Below are positions 16,223 to 25,254 of a stretch of DNA of 33,128 nucleotides, one piece after another (position 1 is the stretch's first letter; every line of letters begins with the position of its first letter). Origin of the DNA: Marivita lacus (GTDB lineage: Bacteria > Pseudomonadota > Alphaproteobacteria > Rhodobacterales > Rhodobacteraceae); the NCBI RefSeq assembly GCF_014637725.1, contig NZ_BMFC01000023.1, positions 1-33,128 on the forward strand. Direction: 5' to 3'. A model generated the notes under the pieces. It had not been told where the DNA came from and did not search any database. It worked only from the letters and a program-made list of their open reading frames with translations. The position numbers and the translations under genes were made by a program.

Positions 16223-17458
16223 CTATCTGAGATAGTCGAACAGGCTTTTCTGGGTGATTTTCACATAGCTCTGCTGTGTCGCGTCGCGTGACAGAAGCGA
16301 TTGCTGCAGCTTCGTCAGGGCAGCGGCCAGGTCCAGATCCTCGAGCTGTGCCGTGGCTTCGGCCATCATCACCTTGCGGGTGTCGATCACCTCGGCCTGG
16401 GCGCTCGCATTGGCCGACAAAGCGCCCACGCGGGTGCGCTGGTCAATGAGGGTGTCGCTTGCCGCCTGCAAACGCCCGATCACGGCAGACCGGGTCTGAT
16501 CGGCGGACATCACCGCGCGGGGCTGGCCATTCTCGGGGGTCACCTGCATCACCGGTCCGCTGCGCACTGACGAGGCGGTCACACCCGAGATCGCGATCTC
16601 GCCATTGGCGGACAGCACCAGACCACCCGTGTCGGGGTCGCGCAGCGCGCTGACACCGGTGCGCGCGGTTTGTGCATTGATCGCATCGACAGCGCCGGAC
16701 ACCGACCCCGCCGCAGCATCGAATCCCAGCGCCACCTCTCCGGCGGGACCGGCAAGGGTCATCGACCAGCTGCCGGGATCGCGAGTCAGGGTGGGCTGCA
16801 CCAGCATCGTGCCTTTCGACGTGACCCGATCCGAGGGAAAGCTGCCATCGCCACCAAGGGCAGAGAGGAAATCATCAATCGCGTCGAAGACGGTTGTCCC
16901 GGCCTCGCCGCCGAACACATCGGCACCGCTGATCCCTGCGGCCAGGCTGAAGGATTCCGAGACCTGCAACCGGATCTGCCCCCCATCGCCACGATAGGAC
17001 ACGCCCTCGGGCCCCTCGACGAAGGGATCGGCCCGGGTCTGGAAACCGCCGAACAGCGCCTGCCCGGTTTCATCCCGTGCATTGGCCAGCCCAAGCAGGC
17101 TCTGCCGCAACTGCGTGACCTCGATGCCGATGCTCTTGCGCTCGTCCAAGGCCATGGTATCCGACGTGGCCCGCAGCGCCAGGTCGCGGATGCGGCGCTG
17201 CACATTGGTGGCTTCCTTCAGGACGATATCGGCCTGATCGAGCCGCGACCCTACCCGTTCGACATTTGTCGAAAACCGATCGAGCGCGTCTTTCTGTTCG
17301 TTGACCGCAGAAAGGCGCAGCGCCCGCACCGGGTCGGCCGAAGCACGCGAATCGTTCTTGCCCGACGAGATCTCGCCCTGCAACCCGGCGATACGGTCGG
17401 TGATCTCCGAGAGGCTTCGGGTGTTCAGGGCGTGAAACAGTGGTGTGGAGAGTGTCAT
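16223..17458 (-). CDS. flgL: Hook-filament junction protein FlgL
   Basis: FlgL (HAP3) joins hook to filament. The 411-residue product has flagellin-like helical ends: an N-terminal region with 'ITDRIAGLQGEISSGKNDSR' and 'ASADPVRALRLSAVNEQ', and a C-terminal region with 'DLAAALTKLQQSLLSRDATQ' followed by 'QSYVKITQKSLFDYLR'. The centre is a variable beta-rich domain. The size is in the usual range (about 300-420). It lies eight bases after flgK and ends the flgG-flgL part of the operon. FlgL rather than flagellin is favoured by position and by the C-terminus. Confidence 0.92.
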   Translation of the reverse strand: MTLSTPLFHALNTRSLSEITDRIAGLQGEISSGKNDSRASADPVRALRLSAVNEQKDALDRFSTNVERVGSRLDQADIVLKEATNVQRRIRDLALRATSDTMALDERKSIGIEVTQLRQSLLGLANARDETGQALFGGFQTRADPFVEGPEGVSYRGDGGQIRLQVSESFSLAAGISGADVFGGEAGTTVFDAIDDFLSALGGDGSFPSDRVTSKGTMLVQPTLTRDPGSWSMTLAGPAGEVALGFDAAAGSVSGAVDAINAQTARTGVSALRDPDTGGLVLSANGEIAISGVTASSVRSGPVMQVTPENGQPRAVMSADQTRSAVIGRLQAASDTLIDQRTRVGALSANASAQAEVIDTRKVMMAEATAQLEDLDLAAALTKLQQSLLSRDATQQSYVKITQKSLFDYLR

Positions 17459-17466
17459 TCAGAACC

Positions 17467-20400
17467 TCATATCGCCTGCAGAAGCGTGTCGAACAGCGCG
17501 CGGGCGACGGACATGACCTGCGCATTGGCCTGGTAGGCCTGCTGCTGCTGCATCAGGTTGGCCGCCTCTTCGTCAAGGTTCACCCCGCTCAGGTCAGCGA
17601 CCGTGCGTTCGGCGCTGTCGCGCTCGGCCGTGGCGATGGTGGTCCGGTTCTCGGCCGCGCTGACCTGGGCGCCGACCCGCTGCTGGATGCTGGCAAAGCC
17701 GGTGGCATAGCCGCCCTGCCCGGTCTGGCTGTCCTGCTGTCGCAGGTTGGCCAGGGCTTCGATGGTGCGCCCGTCGCCGGGGGCAGCGGTGTTGGCGGTG
17801 ATCCCGAAACGGTCGCCGGTTTGCGGCGTGCCGGTCAGCATCACCTCGATGCCCCCGAACTGCGCCCGCCCGGACGGATCAAGCAGGCGCGAGGCCAGAT
17901 GCGCCCCGGTCGCCCGGTCGAACAGCCCGACCAGACCGGCATCGGCGTTCAGCACCCGCACTTCGCTGTCCTGTTGCGGGGCCGGTCCCGCCGTCATGTC
18001 TCCCGACAGGCGCAGCGCACCCGGTCCGGTCAGCATCACCAGCAGGTCTTCCTCCGGCAGGCCCGACAGGCGCAGGGTTTCGCCCGCCTCCGGTGTCACG
18101 CTGCGCAGATCGAGCACCCGGTCATCACTCGCCGTCAGAGTCAGGCTGCCATCCGAGACCGAGGCGGACAGGCCCAGCGTGTCGAACCCGGCATCCGCAG
18201 CCCCGCTCTGGGCGGGAATCCCGAAGCCTTCGGCCCGCGCGTCGAAATGGATCTCGACCCGTCCATAGGCGGTGTTGATATAGCCAGCCCCCGGAAAGGT
18301 CGCCGGCAGCACGACATTGCCCGCCGTCACGCTGACCGTGTGGGACACGCCGCCGATGGAGACGGTGAAACTCGACGGCAGGTTGCCCGCGTCGAACGGC
18401 TGGCCGATGACCGCTGTCATCGGTCCGTCACCCACCCCCATGCCGAACCGCGCGGCCTCTGCTGCGTCCTGCGGCAGGCGCAGCGCAGTGCCATTGAGAT
18501 CACCGCCCACCGTTTCCAGAACCAGACGGTTCTGAGCATCGAAGCTGGCGGTGATGCGGCCCTCTTCGGGACCGCTGACCACGGGTGTGCCATTGCTCAT
18601 GCGGACCGCGTAGACCTGTTCGCCAAGCGCCACACGCATCACCGCCCCCTCGGGCGGCAATGCGGCAAGGGCCGCGCCGGTGATCCGGCTGGCAGGGGCG
18701 GTTTCGCGCAGATCGGCGGCCAGCGCCCGGGCAAGCCCCGGGCCTGATCCAACCAGTGGATCGGCTTGGGCCACATGCACGCGTCCGTCGCTGCCGGTGA
18801 TGCTGATCTGTCGCGGGCTCAGGTCTCCGGCCAGCGGGTCTGCCGGGGTCAGGGTGATCGCGCTGCCCGCAGCGCTGCTGGTCCGGCGGATCAATCCGTT
18901 CTCGAACCCGTCCGTCTGGGCCGTGATCACACCCCCGTCTTCGCTCAGGGCAAAGGGCACCGCCCCCGTCAGGGTCACCGTGCCCGAGACGCGCGCCGCA
19001 TTCTCGAGGCCAGTGCCTAGGGTGACACTGTCCAGCGGTGTGCCTGCGGGTGACAGCCGGGTGAGCGTGATCGGATCGGGACCGGTCATCGCAACTGCAG
19101 TGAGGCCGATATCCGCCCCCTCGGGCTGCACGAGGATCAGGCGGTCCCCATTGGGCGACATCTCGGCTCGGATGCCGGTCAGCACGGTCTGGGCGTTGAT
19201 CGCGGATTGCAGCGCTCCGGGGCCACCCGCGCCAAGATCGGCGCTGATGGAAGCGGGTGTCAGGTTCTGCCCGGTCAGGCGCAGGCTCAGGTTGCCCGAT
19301 GCGGGCAACTCGAGCGCCACACGGGTTTCGGCCCGCGCGGTGACCGGAAGTGCGTCTGTCAGGGTCTGGGCGATCCACTTGGCGCTGGCACCGTCGGGCA
19401 GCTGCAGGTCGATCGACTGGTCGGCCCCTTCGAAGCCGATCTGCACCCCCGCACGTTCCGGCCCGGTCCAGGTGGCAAGGCCGCTGCCCTGCCCCAGTGT
19501 CAGGGCATAATCGCCAGCGGCGGATTGACGGTCCAGCCCGACCGCCCCGAAAGGGGCCGCGCCGTTCAGGTAATCGGTCGAATAGACCGCCTGCGGGTCA
19601 AAGCCGTTCTGCGGTGTCAGCAGCGCCGCGGCCTGCGCCGGGCTGAGCGGCACACCCGAAAGCTGACGCCCGTCGCGGGTGAACACGGCGAGATCCGCCG
19701 CAGGGGCCGCATCGGCGACGACAACGCCGGTGGCAGTGCCCAGATCGGTGACCAGAAATGCGGTGGTCGGCAAAGCGCCCGAACGCGCCATCAGGCTCAG
19801 GCTTGGTGCATTGTCCAGCACAAGAAGGCCCAGATCGCTCAGGCTCTCGCCACTGGCGGTCAGCACATCGCCATTGTTGAGCGCCGCGACGGCGCTTTGC
19901 AGATTGGGTTGGCCCGCAAGATCGAAATCCAGGACCCCGGACGCGGTATTCAGGGAAAGTGTCAGCGGCACAGCCCCGTCAGGTGGGGTCAGATCCATCG
20001 CCGCAAGACGGGGCTGCACCGACAGGTCGGCACCCGTGGCACCAGCCGGGATCACCCCGACGATGCCGGGTGAGACGAATTCCACCGGAGCGGCAGAGAG
20101 CAGGTCTGCCAGATCCGGTAACCCCGTCGCGGTCTGCGGCGTCGCCCGGGCCGTCAACGTGGCGGCCCCGAGATTCTGCGCCGAGGCGCTTGCGGTCAGC
20201 GCTGCCGCCGTGGCCAGATCCTCCGGTGTCCTGGGCACGAAGCTCATGTTGATCGCCGCATCATCGCGGCGGCTGAGAACGATCCGGTCCCCATCCAGCG
20301 GCGTGCCGCTGATCGAGACCCGAAGATCGGGCAGGCTCAGCCCGTTGGGGCCCTGCGCCAGCACCTGTCCGGCACTGTCGCGCGCGTCCCAGAGACCGAC

Positions 20401-21459
20401 CGCGGCGTCATAGACCAGCGTGATCGGCCCGCCCGGCATCGCATCGGGAAGCCCGGCGGTGATCTGCGCCACCGCATCGCCGCGCATCAGGGCACCGGGT
20501 GTGGCGGTCCAGCCGGTCATCGAGAAGAGCGGACCGCCCGTGTTGCCGTCGACCGTCAGCCCAACCCCGTGCAGGGTGTTCATCTCTGCCGTCAGCTTCC
20601 CTGCCCAGCCATCGAGATCGCGTTGCGCCTGTGCAACGGCCCCCTGCGCATCGGCCAGCCCGGCCAGCACGCCGCTGCCCGCCGTCATCTTTATCGCTGG
20701 CGCGTCGGGATCGGCCTGCACGACTGTCAGGTCGCGGGCCGATGTGGCGCTGACCCGTCCCGATGCGGCGCGGTCCAGCACGATGGGTCCGGCCCCGTCA
20801 CTGCCCAGCCGCACCTGTGCCATGTCGTCGGCGCCGATCTCGATATCGATATCCACCAGTTCGGCCAGATCCGACAGCAGGCCATCGCGCTGGTCCAGCA
20901 GCAGGGTCCGGGCCATGTCGTCCGACGTGATCCCCAGCTTGCGCTGCGTGTCGGCCAGCCCGGTGAGCAGGCCCGTCACCTGTGCCGCGGCCTGATCCGC
21001 TTCGGCGCTCACACCGCTCCCAAGCGTCTGGAGGCCACGGGCAAGGTCGGACACGGCCATCGCCAGCGATTGCCCGGCACCGATCGCTGCATGGCGCAGC
21101 CCCTGGTCCGCAGGGGCCAGTGCCAGACCGTCCAGCGCGTCGAAGAAAGTGTCGAGCACATCCGGCAACCCGCCATCGCCGGGAAGCAATCGGTTTTCCA
21201 GCGCCCGCAGATGCGTGAGATAGGTCTCGGCCGATCCCAGCCTGCCGTCGGCCGTGCGGCTGCGATCGGCCAGAAGCGTGTCGAAGGCCCGGCGGATCTC
21301 GATCACATCGACCCCGGTGCCGGGCATGGTTTCCTGCAGCATCGCGGTGCGGCGGTTGTAATTGGGCGTGTCGACATTGGCGATGTTCTCTCCGGTCACG
21401 GCCAAGGCCGTGCGATAGGCCAAGAGCCCACCCCGCCCGATATTCATCACGTCAGCCAT
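17467..21459 (-). CDS. flgK: Hook-associated protein FlgK, very large form
   Basis: FlgK (HAP1) is the first junction protein between hook and filament. The N-terminus is classical: 'MADVMNIGRGGLLAYRTALA' followed by 'VTGENIANVDTPNYNRR'. The C-terminus is also classical: 'VADLSGVNLDEEAANLMQQQ' followed by 'QAYQANAQVMSVARALFDTL'. Between them lies an extra mass of repeated-looking, Gly/Asp/Thr-rich beta sequence, bringing the protein to 1330 residues against about 450-650 in most bacteria. I recall a similarly oversized FlgK in R. sphaeroides fla1 but cannot verify the length here. The frame is uninterrupted for almost 4 kb with uniform GC usage. It sits three bases after flgJ. Confidence 0.93.
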   Translation of the reverse strand: MADVMNIGRGGLLAYRTALAVTGENIANVDTPNYNRRTAMLQETMPGTGVDVIEIRRAFDTLLADRSRTADGRLGSAETYLTHLRALENRLLPGDGGLPDVLDTFFDALDGLALAPADQGLRHAAIGAGQSLAMAVSDLARGLQTLGSGVSAEADQAAAQVTGLLTGLADTQRKLGITSDDMARTLLLDQRDGLLSDLAELVDIDIEIGADDMAQVRLGSDGAGPIVLDRAASGRVSATSARDLTVVQADPDAPAIKMTAGSGVLAGLADAQGAVAQAQRDLDGWAGKLTAEMNTLHGVGLTVDGNTGGPLFSMTGWTATPGALMRGDAVAQITAGLPDAMPGGPITLVYDAAVGLWDARDSAGQVLAQGPNGLSLPDLRVSISGTPLDGDRIVLSRRDDAAINMSFVPRTPEDLATAAALTASASAQNLGAATLTARATPQTATGLPDLADLLSAAPVEFVSPGIVGVIPAGATGADLSVQPRLAAMDLTPPDGAVPLTLSLNTASGVLDFDLAGQPNLQSAVAALNNGDVLTASGESLSDLGLLVLDNAPSLSLMARSGALPTTAFLVTDLGTATGVVVADAAPAADLAVFTRDGRQLSGVPLSPAQAAALLTPQNGFDPQAVYSTDYLNGAAPFGAVGLDRQSAAGDYALTLGQGSGLATWTGPERAGVQIGFEGADQSIDLQLPDGASAKWIAQTLTDALPVTARAETRVALELPASGNLSLRLTGQNLTPASISADLGAGGPGALQSAINAQTVLTGIRAEMSPNGDRLILVQPEGADIGLTAVAMTGPDPITLTRLSPAGTPLDSVTLGTGLENAARVSGTVTLTGAVPFALSEDGGVITAQTDGFENGLIRRTSSAAGSAITLTPADPLAGDLSPRQISITGSDGRVHVAQADPLVGSGPGLARALAADLRETAPASRITGAALAALPPEGAVMRVALGEQVYAVRMSNGTPVVSGPEEGRITASFDAQNRLVLETVGGDLNGTALRLPQDAAEAARFGMGVGDGPMTAVIGQPFDAGNLPSSFTVSIGGVSHTVSVTAGNVVLPATFPGAGYINTAYGRVEIHFDARAEGFGIPAQSGAADAGFDTLGLSASVSDGSLTLTASDDRVLDLRSVTPEAGETLRLSGLPEEDLLVMLTGPGALRLSGDMTAGPAPQQDSEVRVLNADAGLVGLFDRATGAHLASRLLDPSGRAQFGGIEVMLTGTPQTGDRFGITANTAAPGDGRTIEALANLRQQDSQTGQGGYATGFASIQQRVGAQVSAAENRTTIATAERDSAERTVADLSGVNLDEEAANLMQQQQAYQANAQVMSVARALFDTLLQAI

Positions 21460-21462
21460 GTC

Positions 21463-21771
21463 TTACTCCCCGGATGTTTCCAGATGGGCCGAGAACTGGC
21501 GATAGATCGCCTCTGCAAGCCCAAGCCCCGCGCGCCCCGCAGAAACCTCGGCCAGCTTCGAATCCAGCATCGACTGCACGTTGTCCGTTGCGGAACTGTC
21601 CAGTAACGATGGACCCAACGACGTGCTGCGCGCCGATTTTAGGATCTGGGTCACGAAAAGGGCCTCGAACCCTTCCGAGGCAGACCGCAGCCGCTGTTCC
21701 GAACGCTGCGCGGCGGCATCCCCTGTGGGGGTCAGACGAATGGGGGCGGATGTCACGGACAGGTCTGTCAT
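21463..21771 (-). CDS. flgJ: Rod-binding protein FlgJ, without hydrolase domain
   Basis: The 102-residue product corresponds only to the N-terminal rod-binding (rod-cap) domain of FlgJ. It has 'RLRSASEGFEALFVTQILKS', then a Ser-rich loop, then 'VQSMLDSKLAEVSAGRAGLG' and 'LAEAIYRQFSAHLE'. The peptidoglycan-hydrolase half present in enteric FlgJ is absent. The separate lytic transglycosylase gene at 15490-16188 probably replaces it. The gene lies between flgI and flgK with short gaps (13 and 3 bases). Confidence 0.93.
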   Translation of the reverse strand: MTDLSVTSAPIRLTPTGDAAAQRSEQRLRSASEGFEALFVTQILKSARSTSLGPSLLDSSATDNVQSMLDSKLAEVSAGRAGLGLAEAIYRQFSAHLETSGE

Positions 21772-21784
21772 GGTGCGCTCCCGG

Positions 21785-22897
21785 TCAGATGATGATCAAC
21801 TCGGCGCGCAGGGCACCGATGCTGTGCAAGGCCTCGAGGATCGACACGAGATCCGATGCGCTGACACCCACCGCGTTGATCGCATCGACCAGCGAGGACA
21901 GCGACACACCCGGATCAAAGACAAAGGCGGGGTTGGTCTCTTCCGCCACATCGATCTCGGTATCGGGCAGCACCACCGGTTCACCGGGCACGACCACGTT
22001 GCCGTTTTCGCCGTTCACCACCGTGGCGCCCTGAGCCACGTCGAAATTCTCGTTCACCCGCACTGTCAGCGTTCCGTGCGAAATCGCCGTGGGGGTGACC
22101 CGGACAGTGCCGCCGATCACCACGGTGCCGGTGCGGGAATTCACCACCACCTGTGCCGGGGGTTGGGCCGGTTCGACCTCGATCTGTTCGAGCATCCCCA
22201 TGAAGGGCACCCGCGCGCCGGGATCGGCAGGGGCACGCACCCGCACCGAACTGCCATCGAGCGCCACCGCAACGCCTTCACCGAATTGCCCGTTGATCGC
22301 ATCGGCAACCATACCGGCCGTCGAGAAATCCGGACGGCCCAGGTTGAGCACGAAATACTCGCTTTCCAGAAAGGCCGTGTCGACCATGCGCTCGACCGTG
22401 GCACCGCGCGGAATGCGCCCCACCGTGGGTATGTTGACGACGACCGAGGATCCGTCACCACCCTCGACCCCCAGACCGCCGACCACCAGACTGCCCTGGG
22501 CAATCGCGTAGACCTCGCCATCCGCGCCCATCAGCGGCGTCATCAACAGCATCCCGCCCTGAAGCGACTTGGCCTTGCCCGAAGTAGACACGGTGACATC
22601 CAGAACCTGGCCCGGCTTGAGAAAGGGCGGCAGTTCGGCGGTCACCATGACGGCGGCCACGTTCTTGGCGTCGAGGTCATTGGCGTTCACCTCAAGACCC
22701 AGACGGGACATGATGGATTGCAGCGATTGCCGCGTCAGCCCGAGATTGCCATCGCCCGACCCCGAAAGACCGACGACAAGCCCATAGCCCACCAGCGGGT
22801 TCGACCGGACCCCCGCCACATCGACGATGTCCTTGAGACGGTCCGCCAGGGACAGCGAGGGCCAGAGGCACAGCAGCAGGGCAAGGATGCGGATCAT
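21785..22897 (-). CDS. flgI: Flagellar P-ring protein FlgI
   Basis: FlgI forms the periplasmic P ring around the rod. An open frame extends to 23059, but that would overlap flgH. ATG 22897 with a GGAGA ribosome site begins a proper signal peptide ('[18 protein letters not shown]') and gives 370 residues, the usual length. The mature start '[20 protein letters not shown]' and '[12 protein letters not shown]' are diagnostic, as is the end '[20 protein letters not shown]'. flgH ends ten bases upstream. The P-ring chaperone FlgA is not encoded between flgG and flgH or elsewhere in this window. Confidence 0.97.
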   Translation of the reverse strand: MIRILALLLCLWPSLSLADRLKDIVDVAGVRSNPLVGYGLVVGLSGSGDGNLGLTRQSLQSIMSRLGLEVNANDLDAKNVAAVMVTAELPPFLKPGQVLDVTVSTSGKAKSLQGGMLLMTPLMGADGEVYAIAQGSLVVGGLGVEGGDGSSVVVNIPTVGRIPRGATVERMVDTAFLESEYFVLNLGRPDFSTAGMVADAINGQFGEGVAVALDGSSVRVRAPADPGARVPFMGMLEQIEVEPAQPPAQVVVNSRTGTVVIGGTVRVTPTAISHGTLTVRVNENFDVAQGATVVNGENGNVVVPGEPVVLPDTEIDVAEETNPAFVFDPGVSLSSLVDAINAVGVSASDLVSILEALHSIGALRAELIII

Positions 22898-22907
22898 CGC
22901 TGTCTCC

Positions 22908-23570
22908 TCAGAACGGCGCGACAGTGTCGAGCGCACGGCTGAGCCAGCCCTTTTTCGAGGAATCCGCGATATCCCCGGCCCCCACATACTTGATCTCGGC
23001 ATGGGCGATCCGGTCGGACCGCACCACGTTGTCGGCAGAGATATCTTCGGGGCGCACAAGGCCGCGCAGACGGATATATTCCTGCCCGTTGTTCAGGGTC
23101 AGTTTCTTCTGGCCGACGATCTCGAGATTGCCGCCGGGCAGGATGCGCGTCACCGACACCGACACCCGGCCTGTCAGGGAATTGGACTGCGAGGCATTTC
23201 CATTGCCGGAAAAGCTGCGCGAGGTGCCGCCGGTAAGCCGCGTGTCGTCAAAACCGAAGGACACCACGTCGGGGATATCGACCTCGAAACTGTCGCTCTT
23301 GCTGGAGCCCGAGGCCTGCGACTTGCTGGCGGCAAAGCGTTCGCTGAAATCCACCGTCAGGATATCACCCACCTGTGCCGCGCGGCGGTCCGAGGCGAAA
23401 AGCCCCTTGGAGGAGGTCGAATAGATCCCGCCCGTCGGCATCAGCCGGTCCTGAGCCACCTCCCCGACCGGGAAGGCCGGCGCGTAAAGGTCGCTCTCGG
23501 CCTCTTCGATCTGGCTGGAACACCCGGCAAGAACACCCAGCAGAGCCAAGGCATATGCGATTTTATACAT
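22908..23570 (-). CDS. flgH: Flagellar L-ring lipoprotein FlgH
   Basis: FlgH forms the outer-membrane L ring. The 220-residue product has a lipoprotein signal with lipobox LAGC and the acylated cysteine at residue 17. It then shows family segments '[20 protein letters not shown]' with '[11 protein letters not shown]', '[20 protein letters not shown]', and '[17 protein letters not shown]'. The C-terminus ends '[13 protein letters not shown]', as expected. It starts 13 bases after flgG and is followed by flgI. Confidence 0.97.
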   Translation of the reverse strand: MYKIAYALALLGVLAGCSSQIEEAESDLYAPAFPVGEVAQDRLMPTGGIYSTSSKGLFASDRRAAQVGDILTVDFSERFAASKSQASGSSKSDSFEVDIPDVVSFGFDDTRLTGGTSRSFSGNGNASQSNSLTGRVSVSVTRILPGGNLEIVGQKKLTLNNGQEYIRLRGLVRPEDISADNVVRSDRIAHAEIKYVGAGDIADSSKKGWLSRALDTVAPF

Positions 23571-23583
23571 TTTTTTCTATCAC

Positions 23584-24378
23584 TTACAGTTTGTTGGCGA
23601 GATAGCTCATCATCTCGTCGGAGGCCGAAATCGAGCGCGAGTTGATCTCGTAGGCGCGCTGCGCCTCGATCATCTCCACCAGTTCCTGAACCACGTTCAC
23701 GTTGGAGGTTTCGAGCGCGCCCTGAACAAGGCTGCCCGCCCCGTCCGCCAATGGTGCGCCGATGACAGGTGCGCCGCTTGCCGTGGTCTCGACCACGAGG
23801 GTTTCACCCACCGGCTCGAGCCCACGCGGGTTGGTGAACTGTGCCAGCGTCAGCTGGCCCGCCTCCTGGGGTTCGACCGCATCGGGCAGGGTCACGCTGA
23901 TGATGCCATCGCGCGAGATCGAAATGCTCATGGCTTCCGCAGGGATCTGGATCTCGGGCTGAACGACATAGCCGCTGCTGGTGGTCAGCACCCCTTCGGC
24001 ATTCTGCGAGAACGTGCCGTTGCGGGTATAGCCGATGCGCCCGTCGGGCATCAGGACCTGAAAGAACCCCTTGCCGTCGATCGCCATGTCCAGCGCGTTG
24101 TCGGTCGTGGTCAGGCTGCCCTGGGTGTACATCTTTTCGGTGCTGACCAGGCGCACCCCGGTGCCCAGCGTCGTGGGCGAGGTCTGCGCCGTGGCCTCGG
24201 ATGTCTGCGATCCTGCCGGACGCCAGGTCTGGTAGAGCAGGGATTCGAAATTGGCACGGTCCCGCTTGAACCCCGTCGTGTTGACGTTGGCGAGGTTGTT
24301 CGAAATCGTCTGGATCCGGGCCTGTTGCGCATTGAGGCCGGTCTTGGCCACCTGCATCACGTTCGAGGACATCGGCAT
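23584..24378 (-). CDS. flgG: Distal rod protein FlgG
   Basis: FlgG makes the distal rod. The 264-residue product has the rod/hook N-terminal motif ('ARIQTISNNLANVNTTGFKR') and the typical 'ALDMAIDGKGFFQVLMPDGR'. The C-terminus is 'QGALETSNVNVVQELVEMIE' followed by 'AQRAYEINSRSISASDEMM', a classical FlgG end. Length is normal (about 260). ATG 24378 could be replaced by ATG 24372, two codons later. A consensus sigma-54 promoter lies in the unusually long gap between flgF and this gene, so flgG probably starts its own transcript. Confidence 0.97.
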   Translation of the reverse strand: MPMSSNVMQVAKTGLNAQQARIQTISNNLANVNTTGFKRDRANFESLLYQTWRPAGSQTSEATAQTSPTTLGTGVRLVSTEKMYTQGSLTTTDNALDMAIDGKGFFQVLMPDGRIGYTRNGTFSQNAEGVLTTSSGYVVQPEIQIPAEAMSISISRDGIISVTLPDAVEPQEAGQLTLAQFTNPRGLEPVGETLVVETTASGAPVIGAPLADGAGSLVQGALETSNVNVVQELVEMIEAQRAYEINSRSISASDEMMSYLANKL

Positions 24379-24409
24379 TGCCTTTCATGGAGACTGCTGT
24401 CCCACATGC

Positions 24410-24425
24410 TGCAAGCCCCGTGCCA
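24410..24425 (-). promoter_or_regulatory. Sigma-54 promoter for flgGHIJKL
   Basis: On the minus strand TGGCACGGGGCTTGCA matches the TGGCACG-N4-TTGCA consensus at all fixed positions. It lies in the 75-base gap between flgF and flgG. The predicted transcript start is near 24400, about 20 bases before the flgG ATG. Confidence 0.85.
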
Positions 24426-24453
24426 GAAGCCGCCGATTGTCCGATCTGCGAGT

Positions 24454-25215
24454 TTAGCCTTCGGGCGCCTGCAGAACCCGCGCGCCCCCTTCGTCGATGT
24501 CGCGCGCCGTCATTACCATCCGCATGCCCAGTTCGAACTGGCGCTGCATCTCCATCGAGGACAGCAGCTCTTCGACCGGGTTGACATTGCTTCCTTCGAG
24601 CGTGCCCTGCAGCACCTCGGCGCGTTGATCGGGTGGTGGCAGCGGGCCATCGACCGGACGGATCTGCCCGTCGAGCCCCTTGGTCAGTTTCAGGTCCTCG
24701 GCCGGGAGGACCGTGGCCAGAACCCCGGCCAGCACCGCCTCACCCCCCACCGCATCCAGCGGTTCGATGAAGATCTCGCCGATATCGGTGATCCGCACAT
24801 TGCGGTATTCCGGCAGCTGGATCGGGGCCAGATCGGGTCCGAGCATGGCCTCGCCCGCGCCGTTGCGCAGCGTGCCGTCCACATCCCGGCGCAGGTCACC
24901 GCGCCGCGACAGCGCCGGATCACCCTGTTCGGGCTGGACATAGAAATAGCCCTGATCTGCAATGGCCACGTCAAGCTCTTCATCGGTGCGGTTGAGCAGC
25001 CCCAACTGGTTCGAAAAGCCGGCCTGCCCCTTTTCGAGATTGAACGCCTTGGGCACCATGCTGCCCGGCATGTTGAGATAGAAGGTCTCTCCCTCGTTGG
25101 GCAGATCGCGCCGGAACCCCGGCACCATCTGGTTGGCGAGGTTCTGCGCCTGCGTCACCTGGCTGTCGCGGTTGACGGCCAGCGCGTTGAGCGCGGTATA
25201 GATCAGGCGGTCCAT
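24454..25215 (-). CDS. flgF: Proximal rod protein FlgF
   Basis: FlgF is a rod protein of the FlgF/FlgG type. The 253-residue product begins 'MDRLIYTALNALAVNRDSQV' and has a somewhat diverged rod motif, 'QNLANQMVPGFRRD', in place of the usual NLAN-NT-GF. The central 'ELDVAIADQGYFYVQPEQGD' and the C-terminal 'QGTLEGSNVNPVEELLSSME' support FlgF. It is preceded by flgE (39-base gap). The 75-base gap after it holds the flgG promoter. Confidence 0.93.
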   Translation of the reverse strand: MDRLIYTALNALAVNRDSQVTQAQNLANQMVPGFRRDLPNEGETFYLNMPGSMVPKAFNLEKGQAGFSNQLGLLNRTDEELDVAIADQGYFYVQPEQGDPALSRRGDLRRDVDGTLRNGAGEAMLGPDLAPIQLPEYRNVRITDIGEIFIEPLDAVGGEAVLAGVLATVLPAEDLKLTKGLDGQIRPVDGPLPPPDQRAEVLQGTLEGSNVNPVEELLSSMEMQRQFELGMRMVMTARDIDEGGARVLQAPEG

Positions 25216-25254
25216 GGGGGTCTCCGGTCAGAGCGGGTCAGATCAGGTCAGGCG

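Noticed and set aside
17440-18747. 435-residue forward frame across the 3' end of flgK
   Set aside because: Antisense shadow of flgK with Arg/Gly/His-rich composition and no start signals.
22898-23059. Longer FlgI start at 23059
   Set aside because: It overlaps flgH and lacks a signal peptide at its N-terminus, whereas ATG 22897 starts a proper signal peptide with a ribosome site.
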